Assembly (NCBI GenBank): GCA_002746885.1
Contig: PDRS01000005.1
Location: 186,001-250,000 of the forward strand
Length of the DNA stretch: 64,000 bases
DNA from: Candidatus Saccharimonadota bacterium
GTDB lineage: Bacteria; Patescibacteriota; Saccharimonadia; Saccharimonadales; UBA4665
Reading direction: 5' to 3'
The translations under genes and the position numbers were made by a program. Below are positions 32,994-41,794 of the stretch, piece after piece. Numbering within the stretch: position 1 is the first letter of the stretch; every line of letters starts with the position of its first letter. The notes under the pieces were generated by a model. The model worked only from the letters and a program-made list of their open reading frames with translations. It was not told the DNA's origin and ran no database searches.

Positions 32994-34127
32994 TCACGAC
33001 TGCCTTCGTTTTTGCAAAGCATGAGCGTATATTTCTTCTATTTTGGGGCCGATGACATCTATATCAAACTGCGCCGCGTGGGTGCGCTGTATGGTTGCCA
33101 TCGTTGCTCGGCCGCTATCGTCATCGAGCCAGCGCGCTAGCGTCTGCGCAAAAACGACCGTATCACGCGGGTTTATCAACTGCTGGCGGCGGGCAACCAC
33201 CGAAGCATAGCCAGGGTTATCTCCCGCGAGCACAACACCGCGGCTTGCCGCCATACCTTCGAGCAAACTTATACCAAAGCTTTCACCGGAAACACTCGGG
33301 AACACGACGATGTCGCCCGAATTGAGCAGAGCAGGTTTTTGTGTTTCCGCGACAAAACCTGGAAATGACACGACCGTATCGAGACCCTGCGCCGCAACAA
33401 AGCGCTTGAGCTCCGACAGTCCTGGTCCCTTGCCAGCGATAGTGACGTGAAACGCAGTTTGACTGAGCGACTGTTCACGAAGATATGCGACTGCGCGCAG
33501 CAACTCCAAAGCGCCTTTTCGCGCCACCAGCCGCCCAAGAAAGACAATATGCTTTTTTGTGTGCTGCGCTCTTTTGCCGCGTCGAGACACAGAAAACACA
33601 TCATACCGAAACGGGTTCGCAACGACGGTACTAGCAAAACCATAGTGTTCTCTCGCAAAGACCTGAGCTGGAACAGAGGTAGCCATCATGGCATCGAACC
33701 GTCTTGCCGTCTTAGCACTCATTTTCGCCAGCACATCACTGCCGAAACGCGCCAACCAGCCATACGGCAAAATATGAAATGTGCCGACCACCGCAAGCTC
33801 TGGCGGAGCAGCACGAACCAACCGCCCTGCCAGAAATGGACTGTACGGCGTTTGGACATGAAGTACATCGAGTTGCAACGCAGCAAGCAAGTCTCGCAGT
33901 TTGCGGCGATTCACCGGCAGCGGCATAGAAAGCCGGTTGCCATTGAAACGCACGCCGACATTTTTACTCGCAACATGCATATTCGGGATGTCGCTGCGGC
34001 AGCTTTCGCCCACAATATAATGCACCTCGTGACCGCGCTGACGTATCCACTCACCGACGCATACAACGTACTGCTGAATACCATTGGTTGTGTCGAGCGT
34101 GTCGTCAAGCACTATACCAATCGTCAC
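32994..34127 (-). CDS. Glycosyltransferase family 4 (second of an overlapping pair)
   Basis: GT-B enzyme with N-terminal IGIVLDDTLDTTNGIQQYV, the VLHVQTPYSPFLAG acceptor region, and donor-site motifs FLGRLVARKGALELL and ESFGISLLEGMAASRG (EX7E). 377 aa if GTG 34127 is used; CCAAGGAG precedes that GTG, and an earlier ATG at 34211 has no such site. It overlaps the upstream glycosyltransferase by 23 bp, so the pair is cotranslated. Confidence 0.86.
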   Translation of the reverse strand: MTIGIVLDDTLDTTNGIQQYVVCVGEWIRQRGHEVHYIVGESCRSDIPNMHVASKNVGVRFNGNRLSMPLPVNRRKLRDLLAALQLDVLHVQTPYSPFLAGRLVRAAPPELAVVGTFHILPYGWLARFGSDVLAKMSAKTARRFDAMMATSVPAQVFAREHYGFASTVVANPFRYDVFSVSRRGKRAQHTKKHIVFLGRLVARKGALELLRAVAYLREQSLSQTAFHVTIAGKGPGLSELKRFVAAQGLDTVVSFPGFVAETQKPALLNSGDIVVFPSVSGESFGISLLEGMAASRGVVLAGDNPGYASVVARRQQLINPRDTVVFAQTLARWLDDDSGRATMATIQRTHAAQFDIDVIGPKIEEIYAHALQKRRQS

Positions 34128-35268
34128 GTTTTCTCCTTGGGTTTTCGCTCGAGCGCTGAATAGCGCGCTCATAAGCTTCGAGATACTGCGCGGCAACTTT
34201 TCGGTATTCAAATTGTTTGACGTGTTTCTTCGCCCACTTTTTCCATAGTTCGCGTATACCCGTATCCGTCAGTAACAGTTCCAGCCGGTGCGCAAATTCT
34301 TCGGTGTCGCGCGGATCTACCAAAGAAAGCTGCCCAAGCTCGGTCATAACACTGCCATAACCTGGGTTATTCCCCGCGACCGTCACTAAACCGCTTGCCA
34401 TTGCTTCGAGCAGAACAATACCGAAGCTTTCACCGTATATCGCCGGCGAACAAAAAAGGTCAGCACTATGAAGTAATTGCCGCTTGGCATGGTCGTCGAT
34501 ATACCCCAAAAACTCCACGTTTTTGAGTTCAAGCTCTTCGCTGTAGGCTTCTATTTTTTCTTTATCAACGCCGTCTCCAGCAATCACAAGGCGCACGTCT
34601 GACAGACGCTCTTCGAGCAAGCGATACGCTTGTAGCAAATACTTGACGCCTTTTCGCTTTTCGATACGGCCAATGTACAAAATAGTCCGCTTTTTCGACG
34701 GCTCAGGCATGTCGGTCGGGCGGCGGAAATGAGCAGTATGAATACCGTTCGGAATGATTTCGATAGGTTCGTCGGTAAGACTACGCACATACTCTGCGGC
34801 AGCCTCCGACACCGCTGTAAAGGAGTCTATGTAACGTATGAGCGGCTTTGTGTAAGGCGTAACAACGCGCATGAGTGCCTTACTGGCAATGGTTTCAGGC
34901 AACTTTGCATGCACGGTTGCAACATTGGTTGAGCGACTACGACTCAATATTTGGCGGCTGAGTACCGGCACCCACGGCTCGTGAAAATGAAGGACGTCGA
35001 ACTGCTCGTATTCGAGCATGTTGTCTATTTCATCAGTGAGGACGCTCGCACTCACCTGCGTCGTGGTAGCCAAGGGCGACTTAAAGTCCGCTGCCGAACC
35101 CAAAAAGATAACGCGATGCTTGCGGTTTTCGTACGGCTCTTTTGGCTGAGGCGTAATGATAACTGCCTCGTGCCCAAGCCGAGTGTACTCAAGCTGAAGC
35201 GCTCGAACCACTTCCTGCACGCCTCCACCCCTGTTGATGTTGTATGGACAGATAAGCCCGATTTTCAT
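34105..35268 (-). CDS. Glycosyltransferase family 4, PimA-like
   Basis: 387 aa. The opening MKIGLICPYNINRGGGVQEVV and DVLHFHEPWVPVLSRQIL resemble phosphatidylinositol mannosyltransferases; the donor domain has YIGRIEKRKGVKYLLQAY and ESFGIVLLEAMASGLV. It probably adds hexose to a glycolipid or envelope glycan anchor. TATACT (35285-35280) ends 11 nt before ATG. Confidence 0.88.
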   Translation of the reverse strand: MKIGLICPYNINRGGGVQEVVRALQLEYTRLGHEAVIITPQPKEPYENRKHRVIFLGSAADFKSPLATTTQVSASVLTDEIDNMLEYEQFDVLHFHEPWVPVLSRQILSRSRSTNVATVHAKLPETIASKALMRVVTPYTKPLIRYIDSFTAVSEAAAEYVRSLTDEPIEIIPNGIHTAHFRRPTDMPEPSKKRTILYIGRIEKRKGVKYLLQAYRLLEERLSDVRLVIAGDGVDKEKIEAYSEELELKNVEFLGYIDDHAKRQLLHSADLFCSPAIYGESFGIVLLEAMASGLVTVAGNNPGYGSVMTELGQLSLVDPRDTEEFAHRLELLLTDTGIRELWKKWAKKHVKQFEYRKVAAQYLEAYERAIQRSSENPRRKRDDWYSA

Positions 35269-35435
35269 AACTGTACACTAGTATACCACCACATGGCATA
35301 TTACCCGCTCAGCGCTCCGCCGCCCGCATTTATCTCAGGAGTTGCGTAGCCGAAACGCATCTCAAACCTCAGCACATTCTGGGCGAAACGTACTGCATTT
35401 TATACAAGAGAATATCCTTGATTGAGCTCTCAGCG

Positions 35436-36392
35436 CTAAGAAGCTGTTTTCTTTGCTTGCCGAAGAACTTTGCGGAGTTCTTTTGGTATAAAAGCCGCAG
35501 CCTCGCGCTTGGTCGCAACCACGCTGGGCGAGTGTGTTTTCGACGAAAGCGGAGCAGGGTAGAAATCTTGAAACACGACACGCATTTGCTGTTCGATAAC
35601 ATCATTGTCGAAGTAATTATCGTGCGGCGTAAACACATGCCACACCGGTAAGCTGACTTTGTCGCTGCAATTGTTGACCGTGAGTAGCTCTACCGTCGTC
35701 TGCATATATGTGCGAACATCGTTATTCTGCCAAAGTTCTATCTCCATATCCATCATGGCATTGAACGCAGCGCTGTCACCGTTCGCAAGTTTAAACTTAT
35801 GTTTGGCATTGTTTGTGCGAGCATATATAGCGCGCAAAACGCGGCGGTTAAGCGCAATGTGCCGAAACAGAAACGAAAAGGGCGGTATAGCCATCGCTCC
35901 TGCGCCGTAGCGGTAAAACCTATACCGAGCAGGTGAAAATTTGAAATTATCTTGATGCATAAAGCCCATGGCGCTGACAAGCATATCGACCTTGCCAGCC
36001 AATTCTGGGTAACGCTGTAGCATACGAGTGGCGACGAGAAAACCAAAGGATATCCCGACAATGCTTACTTTTTTACGCCTATATCGCAGTTTGATAAAAG
36101 CCGCCATATAGTCAGCGTACGTGTCGAGCGTTGCCTTTTTGCCAATACGATAAAAACTATCCATGCCACCAAAACCAGGCAAGTCAGGCATAGTCACCGC
36201 TCCGAAATCATTAAAGTTTTGAGCAAGCCCCCACCATCGCTCCAGCGACGAATGATGGCCATATATAACAAGAATCTCGCGCGTTTGCTTTTTCTTGGCA
36301 GGCAAATACAGCATGCGTCCGCACAGTCCATTTATATGGAGCGGCTCTATGTAGTCAGCCGCAAGTAGTTCTTTTTTCACCGCTTTTTCCAA
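35436..36392 (-). CDS. Alpha/beta-hydrolase fold protein
   Basis: 318 aa. The oxyanion region reads VIYGHHSSLERWWGL, DLPGFGGMDSF follows, and the nucleophile elbow is SIVGISFGFLVATRM (GxSxG). The acid/His part likely corresponds to HVFTPHDNYFDNDVI. An esterase or lipase of unknown substrate. The start is TTG 36392 or GTG 36380; neither has a good ribosome binding site. The tail after about 300 is basic. Confidence 0.8.
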   Translation of the reverse strand: MEKAVKKELLAADYIEPLHINGLCGRMLYLPAKKKQTREILVIYGHHSSLERWWGLAQNFNDFGAVTMPDLPGFGGMDSFYRIGKKATLDTYADYMAAFIKLRYRRKKVSIVGISFGFLVATRMLQRYPELAGKVDMLVSAMGFMHQDNFKFSPARYRFYRYGAGAMAIPPFSFLFRHIALNRRVLRAIYARTNNAKHKFKLANGDSAAFNAMMDMEIELWQNNDVRTYMQTTVELLTVNNCSDKVSLPVWHVFTPHDNYFDNDVIEQQMRVVFQDFYPAPLSSKTHSPSVVATKREAAAFIPKELRKVLRQAKKTAS

Positions 36393-36465
36393 TTATTGCT
36401 TGCTTTGCCTGTTATCATACCGTTCAGCGCAGTCTTTCACAAGTGTTTTTGCATATTGCGGCTGA

Positions 36466-36471
36466 TATACT
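36466..36471 (+). promoter_or_regulatory. -10 box (TATACT) of the D,D-carboxypeptidase gene
   Basis: TATACT ends 6 nt before ATG 36478, implying a leaderless mRNA. Confidence 0.5.
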
Positions 36472-36477
36472 AGACCT

Positions 36478-37290
36478 ATGATGACCCGGAAAAAACTCAT
36501 TCTGGCATGTCTCGCCGCCACAATCGCCGCCGCATCGCTACTAGTCTATACCATGCTGCGTAGCACAACGCCAGATCCGCGCCCAACACAGCCGAAACCG
36601 CCAAAGCCAGCACCGTCAGCCCCGCGTCCGACACCGCCGCCAACGCTCGCCAAAAACCGCACACCCACCTTTGACAAGCAACGCTTTTCGCTCGACGATC
36701 CGCAAAGTCTTTGGGTTGTCGTCAATAAGCGGCGTCCGCTGCAACCCGCTACCTACACGCCAGCCGACCTCACGACACCAAATGTACCGCTCCGCGCGCC
36801 AGGACGCGCTTCTATGCAGCTTCGGCGCGATGCGGCCGCCGCACTAGAAGCGATGTTTGCAGCAGCAAAACAAGCCGGTGCGCCCATGATGGTTTCCAGC
36901 GGCTACCGTTCGTACACCGTTCAAACGTCTTTATACAAAGGCTACACAGCGCGGTACGGGCAAGCGGCAGCCGACTCGTTTAGCGCACGCCCCGGGCATA
37001 GCGAACACCAGACTGGGCTAGCAGTCGATGTCGCACCCACAAACTGGCAATGCGTCGTCGAAGCCTGTTTCGCCGAACTCCCAGCAGGGCAGTGGGTCGC
37101 AGCGCACGCATGGGAATTTGGCTTTATTGTTCGTTATCCCGCCGACAAAACAGCGATAACCGGCTACACGTACGAACCCTGGCACCTGCGCTACACGGGC
37201 AAAGAACTCGCCAAAGAAATGCACACAAAAGGCGTAACAACGCTTGAAGCCTTTTTCGAACTCCCACCCGCACCAGACTACCGCAGCTAA
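36478..37290 (+). CDS. D-alanyl-D-alanine carboxypeptidase, VanY (M15B) family
   Basis: Trims terminal D-Ala from peptidoglycan stem peptides. An N-terminal membrane anchor (LILACLAATIAAASLLVYTML) and a Pro-rich linker put the enzyme outside. The zinc site is seen in ARPGHSEHQTGLAVDVAP (SxHxxGxAxD) and TYEPWHLRY; SSGYRSYTVQTSLY is also typical. 270 aa. Followed directly by tRNA-Gln. Confidence 0.93.
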   Translation: MMTRKKLILACLAATIAAASLLVYTMLRSTTPDPRPTQPKPPKPAPSAPRPTPPPTLAKNRTPTFDKQRFSLDDPQSLWVVVNKRRPLQPATYTPADLTTPNVPLRAPGRASMQLRRDAAAALEAMFAAAKQAGAPMMVSSGYRSYTVQTSLYKGYTARYGQAAADSFSARPGHSEHQTGLAVDVAPTNWQCVVEACFAELPAGQWVAAHAWEFGFIVRYPADKTAITGYTYEPWHLRYTGKELAKEMHTKGVTTLEAFFELPPAPDYRS

Positions 37291-37362
37291 GCAATATTTA
37301 GTATAATACCCTCGCCGTCGACACAATGTTCTCCGAAACACACCCGTCAACGAAGCAGCCAA

Positions 37363-37437
37363 TGGGGCGTCGCCAAGTGGTAAGGCACCAGGTTTTGGTC
37401 CTGGCATTCGGGGGTTCGAATCCCTCCGCCCCAGCCA
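37363..37437 (+). tRNA. tRNA-Gln (anticodon TTG)
   Basis: 75 nt with encoded CCA. Acceptor stem TGGGGCG pairs with CGCCCCA; the anticodon stem CCAGG/CCTGG encloses TTTTGGT, giving anticodon TTG (Gln, CAA). The T-arm has GGGGGTTCGAATCCCTC. The CCA end forms the first three bases of the following 20-bp hairpin. Confidence 0.96.
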
Positions 37438-37478
37438 CAGAAAATACCGCAGACGTGGGTCTGCGGTATTTTCTGTGG
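37435..37478 (+). terminator. 20-bp hairpin starting at the tRNA CCA
   Basis: CCACAGAAAATACCGCAGAC (37435-37454) pairs perfectly with 37459-37478, leaving a GTGG loop. It probably ends the tRNA transcript, though no T-run follows. Its 3' arm runs straight into the 46-nt inverted repeat. Confidence 0.65.
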
Positions 37479-37521
37479 CTACAGTCTACGAAAAATCTCG
37501 AACCTATTTCCAGTGCAATGC
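37476..37521 (+). repeat. Left copy of 46-nt inverted repeat (IR-L)
   Basis: Starts TGGCTACAGTCTACGAAAAA and ends CCAGTGCAATGC. Its reverse complement occurs at 40561-40606 with one difference (T/C). The two face each other and enclose 3.0 kb with purB-HAD and the P-loop gene. The outer flank of both copies is a hairpin containing TGCGGTATTTT. Confidence 0.9.
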
Positions 37522-37701
37522 TGGCTGAGCCGTGCAGGCTCAGCCCCAACGCCTGCGCGGGCAAGCCCGCGCTCGCCCCACCAGAAAACCCTTTGTCTTA
37601 TTTTTTGAGATCCCCCCGCCGAGTTTCTTTTTAGCCTAAAAAGGGTGTTTCTGGTGGTGGCGTGTCGACTCGACTGCTGGCTCATGCTAACTTGCTCATG
37701 C
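37522..37701. other. Hairpin-rich non-coding segment inside IR-L
   Basis: Three structures follow IR-L: GGCTGAGCC/GGCTCAGCC (37523-37531 with 37537-37545), GCGCGGGC/GCCCGCGC (37555-37562 with 37565-37572), and a long-range imperfect stem joining CCACCAGAAAACCCTTT (37578-37594) to AAAGGGTGTTTCTGGTGG (37640-37657). No open frame is convincing. It may be a structured RNA or element end preceding the purB promoter. Confidence 0.5.
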
Positions 37702-37730
37702 TTGGTACAGATATAGAATCTAGTTATACT
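37702..37730 (+). promoter_or_regulatory. Promoter of the purB-HAD gene
   Basis: TTGGTA (37702-37707), 17-bp spacer, TATACT (37725-37730). A start near 37737 leaves a short leader with TTGGAG before ATG 37753. Confidence 0.65.
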
Positions 37731-37752
37731 AGGGAAAAGATTGGAGATCATT

Positions 37753-39936
37753 ATGTCGATTGAGACTATAAGAAGGTATGAAACACCGCCTCATGCGTTT
37801 AATCCGCTAGAAGGACACCCCGATCCTGAGCGACTAACGCTTGAGAGTCTGCGCCAAGGCACGTTACTTGCCGGACGGGAAAAACCACTAACATGGGAGC
37901 TTGACGAAATTACTTCTGAAGGCGCGTTGCACCGATATCGCGCCCAAGCGGAAATTGAAGCTCTGATTAGCTTGGCAGAACGCGGGCCTGTAGATATATC
38001 GGTAGACGAAGAACAAAAAGCTACACTACGCTCTCTTTATGGTCCTGAAACGTTTGATCCCGAAGTCGTGATTCGCTTGGACCATCTCGGGTACAAAGGT
38101 CGTCCGCCACTTGAACATGATGTCAAAGCAGTGGAAGTCTACCTCGGCGAGCTACTTGATGATATCGGTTTAGGATATCTCAAAGAATGGGTGCACTTTG
38201 GCATGACTTCGGAGGACACCAACAATCTCGCCTACAATTACATGCTTCGCGATGCCGCCAACCAAGTTGTCGTGCCAGCAGTCGCACGCGTTGCCGATAG
38301 ACTGGCGCATCTTTCGGCTTTATACGCCGACACACCCACGCTTGGCACCACTCACGCGCAAAAAGCTTCGCCAACAACTGTCGGTAAACAGTTCGGTTAT
38401 TTGCTTTCAAATCTCACACAGGTTGTTGAAGAATTAGATGGAGCCAGGCTATCTGGTAAATTTAGCGGCGCGGTGGGCAATCATAACCCGATGTCGGTAT
38501 TATTTCCGGATTTTGACTATGACGCTTACGCGCGAGACTTTGTGGAATCACAAGGTTTTACCTATTCTTCGATTGAAAACCAGCGTAATAATCATATAGC
38601 AGTAACAAGCTTTTTAGACACAGTTCAGCGGCTTGCAGTCGTGGGCAAAGATGCAACCGACAATGTATGGCTGCAAATCCTAAATGGCACGCTCAAACAA
38701 AAACTGGTTGACGGCGAAAAAGGCTCGTCAACCATGTCTCATAAGATTAACCCGTGGCGACTTGAGAACGCTGAATCATTGTTTGAGCAAGCGATTGCTT
38801 TATTAGGCCGCGCAAGCGAAGGTCTGGTCGCGAGCCGCCATGAACGCGATTTGTCAGATCATGATTGGCAGAGAGCTTACGGTGACATACTTGGTCGACT
38901 TGTCGCTGGCTACAACTACTTTGCTATCCAACTAGATCGTTTAGCGGTTAATGAAACCCAAACCGGTAAAACGCTAGCTGAGTCAGCCGAAGTCTTGAGT
39001 GAACTTATCCAAACAGCTGGCCGAGTTTCAGGTGATCCGGCGGCGTATGACACAGTTGTTGCGCTGACGCAAGGTAAAAAGCTTGACTCATCAGGTATTC
39101 GCGAGGTCGTCGAAACAGCTTTGCCTGCCGGAGAACTACGTGACAGAGTTTTTGCGGTTATGCCTGAAACATACACCGGTGTTGCAGGAGACAAAGCTCG
39201 CGAATCGGTTTTAGGCTGGCACGCCACGAAGGGAGTTGTTTCAAGAGGAGTGCTCGATGAATCAACCAGTGTTGACGCAGTTGGTTTTGACCTAGACGGT
39301 ACGCTTCAGTTCGGTGACAAAGATGAATTATCAGCGCGCCTAGCAGCAATTACAGAAGGACTACGACTCGATTTAACTGACGAGGACTTTGCCAAGGTTT
39401 GCGCGCTCAGTCGTTTTCCTGCCATGAAAGACTTGATGGTGAAGCTCCACAATGAAAAAGGCGGCAAACCTATAGATGCAGCTATGGTTCAGGCTATGAA
39501 CGACTCAGTTACGGGCAAATTTGATAACCGTTTTTATACCGCGCCCCACGCCATCGAAACGCTGCGCAAGCTACGCGAAAGCGGAAAAGGTCTCTATATC
39601 GCCACGCAACGCGGTACAAACTCTTTGCCGCGCGTCATGCGACAACACGGGTTTGATAAGCTAGTCGATGTAGTCGTAGGCGGTTACGATATCAAACGAC
39701 CAAAACCACATCCCGAATCGCTATTGATTGGGCTAGGACGACTGGGCGTTAATGCAAATAGATCACTTTTTGTTGGCGATACGCTACACGAAGATGTCGT
39801 AGCGGGAAATGCATCGGGTGCTCGTACGGTGTATGTTGGAGAAAATGCACCGACCGCACTTGATCCGCAACCCACGTATCATTGGCCAGATTTGGAGCAA
39901 CTCGCTCGCTACTACGGCAGAGGAAAGCGTGGCTGA
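37753..39936 (+). CDS. purB: Adenylosuccinate lyase fused to a HAD-superfamily phosphatase
   Basis: Residues 1-470 are an adenylosuccinate lyase: HFGMTSEDTNNLAYN, TLGTTHAQKASPTT and the family signature GSSTMSHKINPWRLENAE. Residues about 505-720 form a HAD domain with all four motifs: DLDGTL, the Thr of YIATQRG, the Lys of KRPKPHPES and GDTLHEDV. The lyase splits succinyl-AMP or SAICAR; the HAD part suggests removal of phosphate from a nucleotide. Base composition is lower in G+C and codon use differs from neighbours. ATG 37753 follows TTGGAG. 727 aa. Confidence 0.9.
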   Translation: MSIETIRRYETPPHAFNPLEGHPDPERLTLESLRQGTLLAGREKPLTWELDEITSEGALHRYRAQAEIEALISLAERGPVDISVDEEQKATLRSLYGPETFDPEVVIRLDHLGYKGRPPLEHDVKAVEVYLGELLDDIGLGYLKEWVHFGMTSEDTNNLAYNYMLRDAANQVVVPAVARVADRLAHLSALYADTPTLGTTHAQKASPTTVGKQFGYLLSNLTQVVEELDGARLSGKFSGAVGNHNPMSVLFPDFDYDAYARDFVESQGFTYSSIENQRNNHIAVTSFLDTVQRLAVVGKDATDNVWLQILNGTLKQKLVDGEKGSSTMSHKINPWRLENAESLFEQAIALLGRASEGLVASRHERDLSDHDWQRAYGDILGRLVAGYNYFAIQLDRLAVNETQTGKTLAESAEVLSELIQTAGRVSGDPAAYDTVVALTQGKKLDSSGIREVVETALPAGELRDRVFAVMPETYTGVAGDKARESVLGWHATKGVVSRGVLDESTSVDAVGFDLDGTLQFGDKDELSARLAAITEGLRLDLTDEDFAKVCALSRFPAMKDLMVKLHNEKGGKPIDAAMVQAMNDSVTGKFDNRFYTAPHAIETLRKLRESGKGLYIATQRGTNSLPRVMRQHGFDKLVDVVVGGYDIKRPKPHPESLLIGLGRLGVNANRSLFVGDTLHEDVVAGNASGARTVYVGENAPTALDPQPTYHWPDLEQLARYYGRGKRG

Positions 39937-40507
39937 AAAAATACCAATTTCCGGCGGGCCACATACTGGCAAGACAACGCTACTTGAAGCATTAAAGGTC
40001 CGCTTTCCAAATGCTTACTTTGTCCCCGAGCCTGCCACCAATGTTATCACCAGAGAGCTTGCGACTGAGCAAGCGAACCTTGGTTATGTACCGCGCGTAC
40101 CCTGGACAGACTACCGCGAGTTTGGCCCGCTTGTAGCCGATGAATCAGAGCTGCTTGAAGCAGAAATACCGTCAGCGGCTGGAGTCGCTTTTCAGGATAG
40201 AAGCCTCATCGACACAGTTGCATATAGTCGTCTCAATCGTTTTGACGAGTTCGTGCCAGAAGTTTGGCGGCGGATTGCCTTGGCTCACTATAGTTTTGCT
40301 CTGATTTGCCAGCCAGTCGGAACCTATACCGCTACTACGGTTCGTCGTGAAACGGAAGATGAGGCTCTACGAACACATCTAGCGATCGAGTGCGCTTACC
40401 AAGAGTCGGGGATTGAAGTTATTGATCTTCCTGAGGTCGATATTGATACGCGTCTTGAAATTGTCGCAAAAGCTCTGGAAAATCGTGGGCTAAATATGAT
40501 CGTTTAG
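39929..40507 (+). CDS. P-loop ATPase/kinase (AAA_28-like)
   Basis: 192 aa. Walker A is ISGGPHTGKTTLLEALK; AFQDRSLIDTVAYSRL matches the Walker B-like region of the NadR/AAA_28 kinases, and RRETEDEALRTHLAIE follows as in that family. GTG 39929 is chosen because AGAGGA precedes it; it overlaps purB-HAD by 8 bp, so the pair is cotranslated. It may phosphorylate a nucleoside or related small molecule, but the substrate is unknown. Confidence 0.75.
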   Translation: MAEKIPISGGPHTGKTTLLEALKVRFPNAYFVPEPATNVITRELATEQANLGYVPRVPWTDYREFGPLVADESELLEAEIPSAAGVAFQDRSLIDTVAYSRLNRFDEFVPEVWRRIALAHYSFALICQPVGTYTATTVRRETEDEALRTHLAIECAYQESGIEVIDLPEVDIDTRLEIVAKALENRGLNMIV

Positions 40508-40560
40508 CATTTGGGGTATATGTCGCTTGCGGCACATGGCGGCTTTGCCGCCTGGGCGAA

Positions 40561-40606
40561 GCATTGCGCTGGAAATAGGTTCGAGATTTTTCGTAGACTG
40601 TAGCCA
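40561..40606 (-). repeat. Right copy of 46-nt inverted repeat (IR-R)
   Basis: Reverse complement of 37476-37521 with a single mismatch. It lies 54 bp after the P-loop gene stop. Between them is a small hairpin (GGCGG/CCGCC near 40538-40551). Confidence 0.9.
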
Positions 40607-40609
40607 TAA

Positions 40610-40644
40610 AAAAATACCGCAAGCTCTGCGCTTGGGGTATTTTT
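40610..40644 (+). terminator. Terminator at outer edge of IR-R
   Basis: AAAAATACCGCAAG (40610-40623) pairs with CTTGGGGTATTTTT (40631-40644) with one mismatch and ends in T5. It resembles the hairpin flanking IR-L. The rest of 40508-40780 holds IR-R and nothing else recognisable. Confidence 0.65.
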
Positions 40645-40782
40645 ATATCTCTCTGGCTAGAGATTTGAGCACCCTAAGCTGCTTCACCGGCCCGCAATAT
40701 AAAGTTCGACCCAGATCGCGAGTATTACTAGCCCAGCAACGCATGATATACGAGTACTCCGCCTCTCTTTCTATATGTTTGT

Positions 40783-40821
40783 TTGTAACTTTATAGCACT
40801 TACTGTATCATTATAAAGTTA
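40783..40821 (+). promoter_or_regulatory. Fic gene promoter with overlapping operator palindrome
   Basis: TTGTAA (40783-40788), 17-bp spacer, TATCAT (40806-40811); the ATG at 40821 is 9 nt further. A 10-bp perfect inverted repeat, TAACTTTATA (40786-40795) and TATAAAGTTA (40812-40821), covers the -35 on one side and the start on the other. A repressor bound here, probably the HTH domain of the encoded protein, would block transcription. Confidence 0.7.
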
Positions 40822-41756
40822 TGAACTATCGAAAGCAGTTATCGTCTATCCTGAGCGCCGCCGACTGGTCGCAAGAGCAGCTTGCTCGGACCCTCGGTGT
40901 TTCGTTCCCGACGCTTAACTCATGGCTCAACGGCCGCTCTCAACCGCGCGCGAAAGCCATTGCTCGCATAAACGCGCTTCACATGGATATAGTCGGCGTT
41001 ACCGACATCGAGCAGACAAGACTTGCGCGCACCAAGAACAGCGCCCTAAGCCTCCGGCTGACCGCAGAAGACCTATTAAGCGACAAAACGATGCTCGATA
41101 AACTGACGCTTCATCTGACGTACCACACCAACACCATCGAGGGTAGCACGATGACGCTTTCTGATGTCGAAGAGGTTATTTTTGAGCATAAAGTACTGAC
41201 AAACCGAACCGCCATAGAACAAACCGAAGCACGTAATCATCAGGCCGCGTTTTACTGGCTTATAGAACAATTAGCCAATCAGGGAAGCAACTTACGCATT
41301 AATGAAGATCTCATTCTCGGGCTTCACCTACGGCTCATGAATGGCATCATTGGCGACGCAGGGAGATATAGGACTCATGCCGTCAGAATTATGGGCGCTA
41401 GCGTCCCGCTCGCTAACCACCTAAAAGTACCAGGGCTTGTGACCCAACTTACGTTTGCAATACAGAAATCAGATGCAAACATCATAACATCCCTAGCAAA
41501 AGGCCACGCCACCCTTGAAAAAATACATCCATTTAGCGATGGCAACGGCCGAACGGGGCGGCTAGTCATGATCGCGCAGGCACTGAAAGCCGGTTACATG
41601 CCGCCGCTAGTCGCCAAAGAACGAAAACAGGCATACTATAACTACCTAAAAGCCGCTCAGTTGCATGAAACATATGATCCGCTAGAGCTATTCATCGCCG
41701 AATCTATGGTCTATACCCACAATTTACTAGGTGACACCGCCAGCTATAATCGCTAG
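40821..41756 (+). CDS. HTH-Fic domain protein
   Basis: 311 aa. Residues 1-60 form an XRE/Cro-like helix-turn-helix (WSQEQLARTLGVSFPTLNSWL). The Fic core has HPFSDGNGRTGR (HxFx(D/E)GNGRxxR), complete for AMP transfer. An inhibitory-helix motif TNTIEG (S/TxxxEG) precedes the core, as in self-inhibited Fic proteins. It may modify a target protein by AMPylation and control its own gene. It could be a stress regulator or a toxin-like module. Confidence 0.9.
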   Translation: MNYRKQLSSILSAADWSQEQLARTLGVSFPTLNSWLNGRSQPRAKAIARINALHMDIVGVTDIEQTRLARTKNSALSLRLTAEDLLSDKTMLDKLTLHLTYHTNTIEGSTMTLSDVEEVIFEHKVLTNRTAIEQTEARNHQAAFYWLIEQLANQGSNLRINEDLILGLHLRLMNGIIGDAGRYRTHAVRIMGASVPLANHLKVPGLVTQLTFAIQKSDANIITSLAKGHATLEKIHPFSDGNGRTGRLVMIAQALKAGYMPPLVAKERKQAYYNYLKAAQLHETYDPLELFIAESMVYTHNLLGDTASYNR

Positions 41757-41794
41757 ATTCTTCGCCAAAAAGCCTGGGTTCTGGGTTGCTACGG

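Noticed and set aside
37363..40644. Integrase-type attachment site at tRNA-Gln
   Set aside because: The right end carries no copy of the tRNA 3' end and no integrase is present; the flanking repeats are inverted, not direct.
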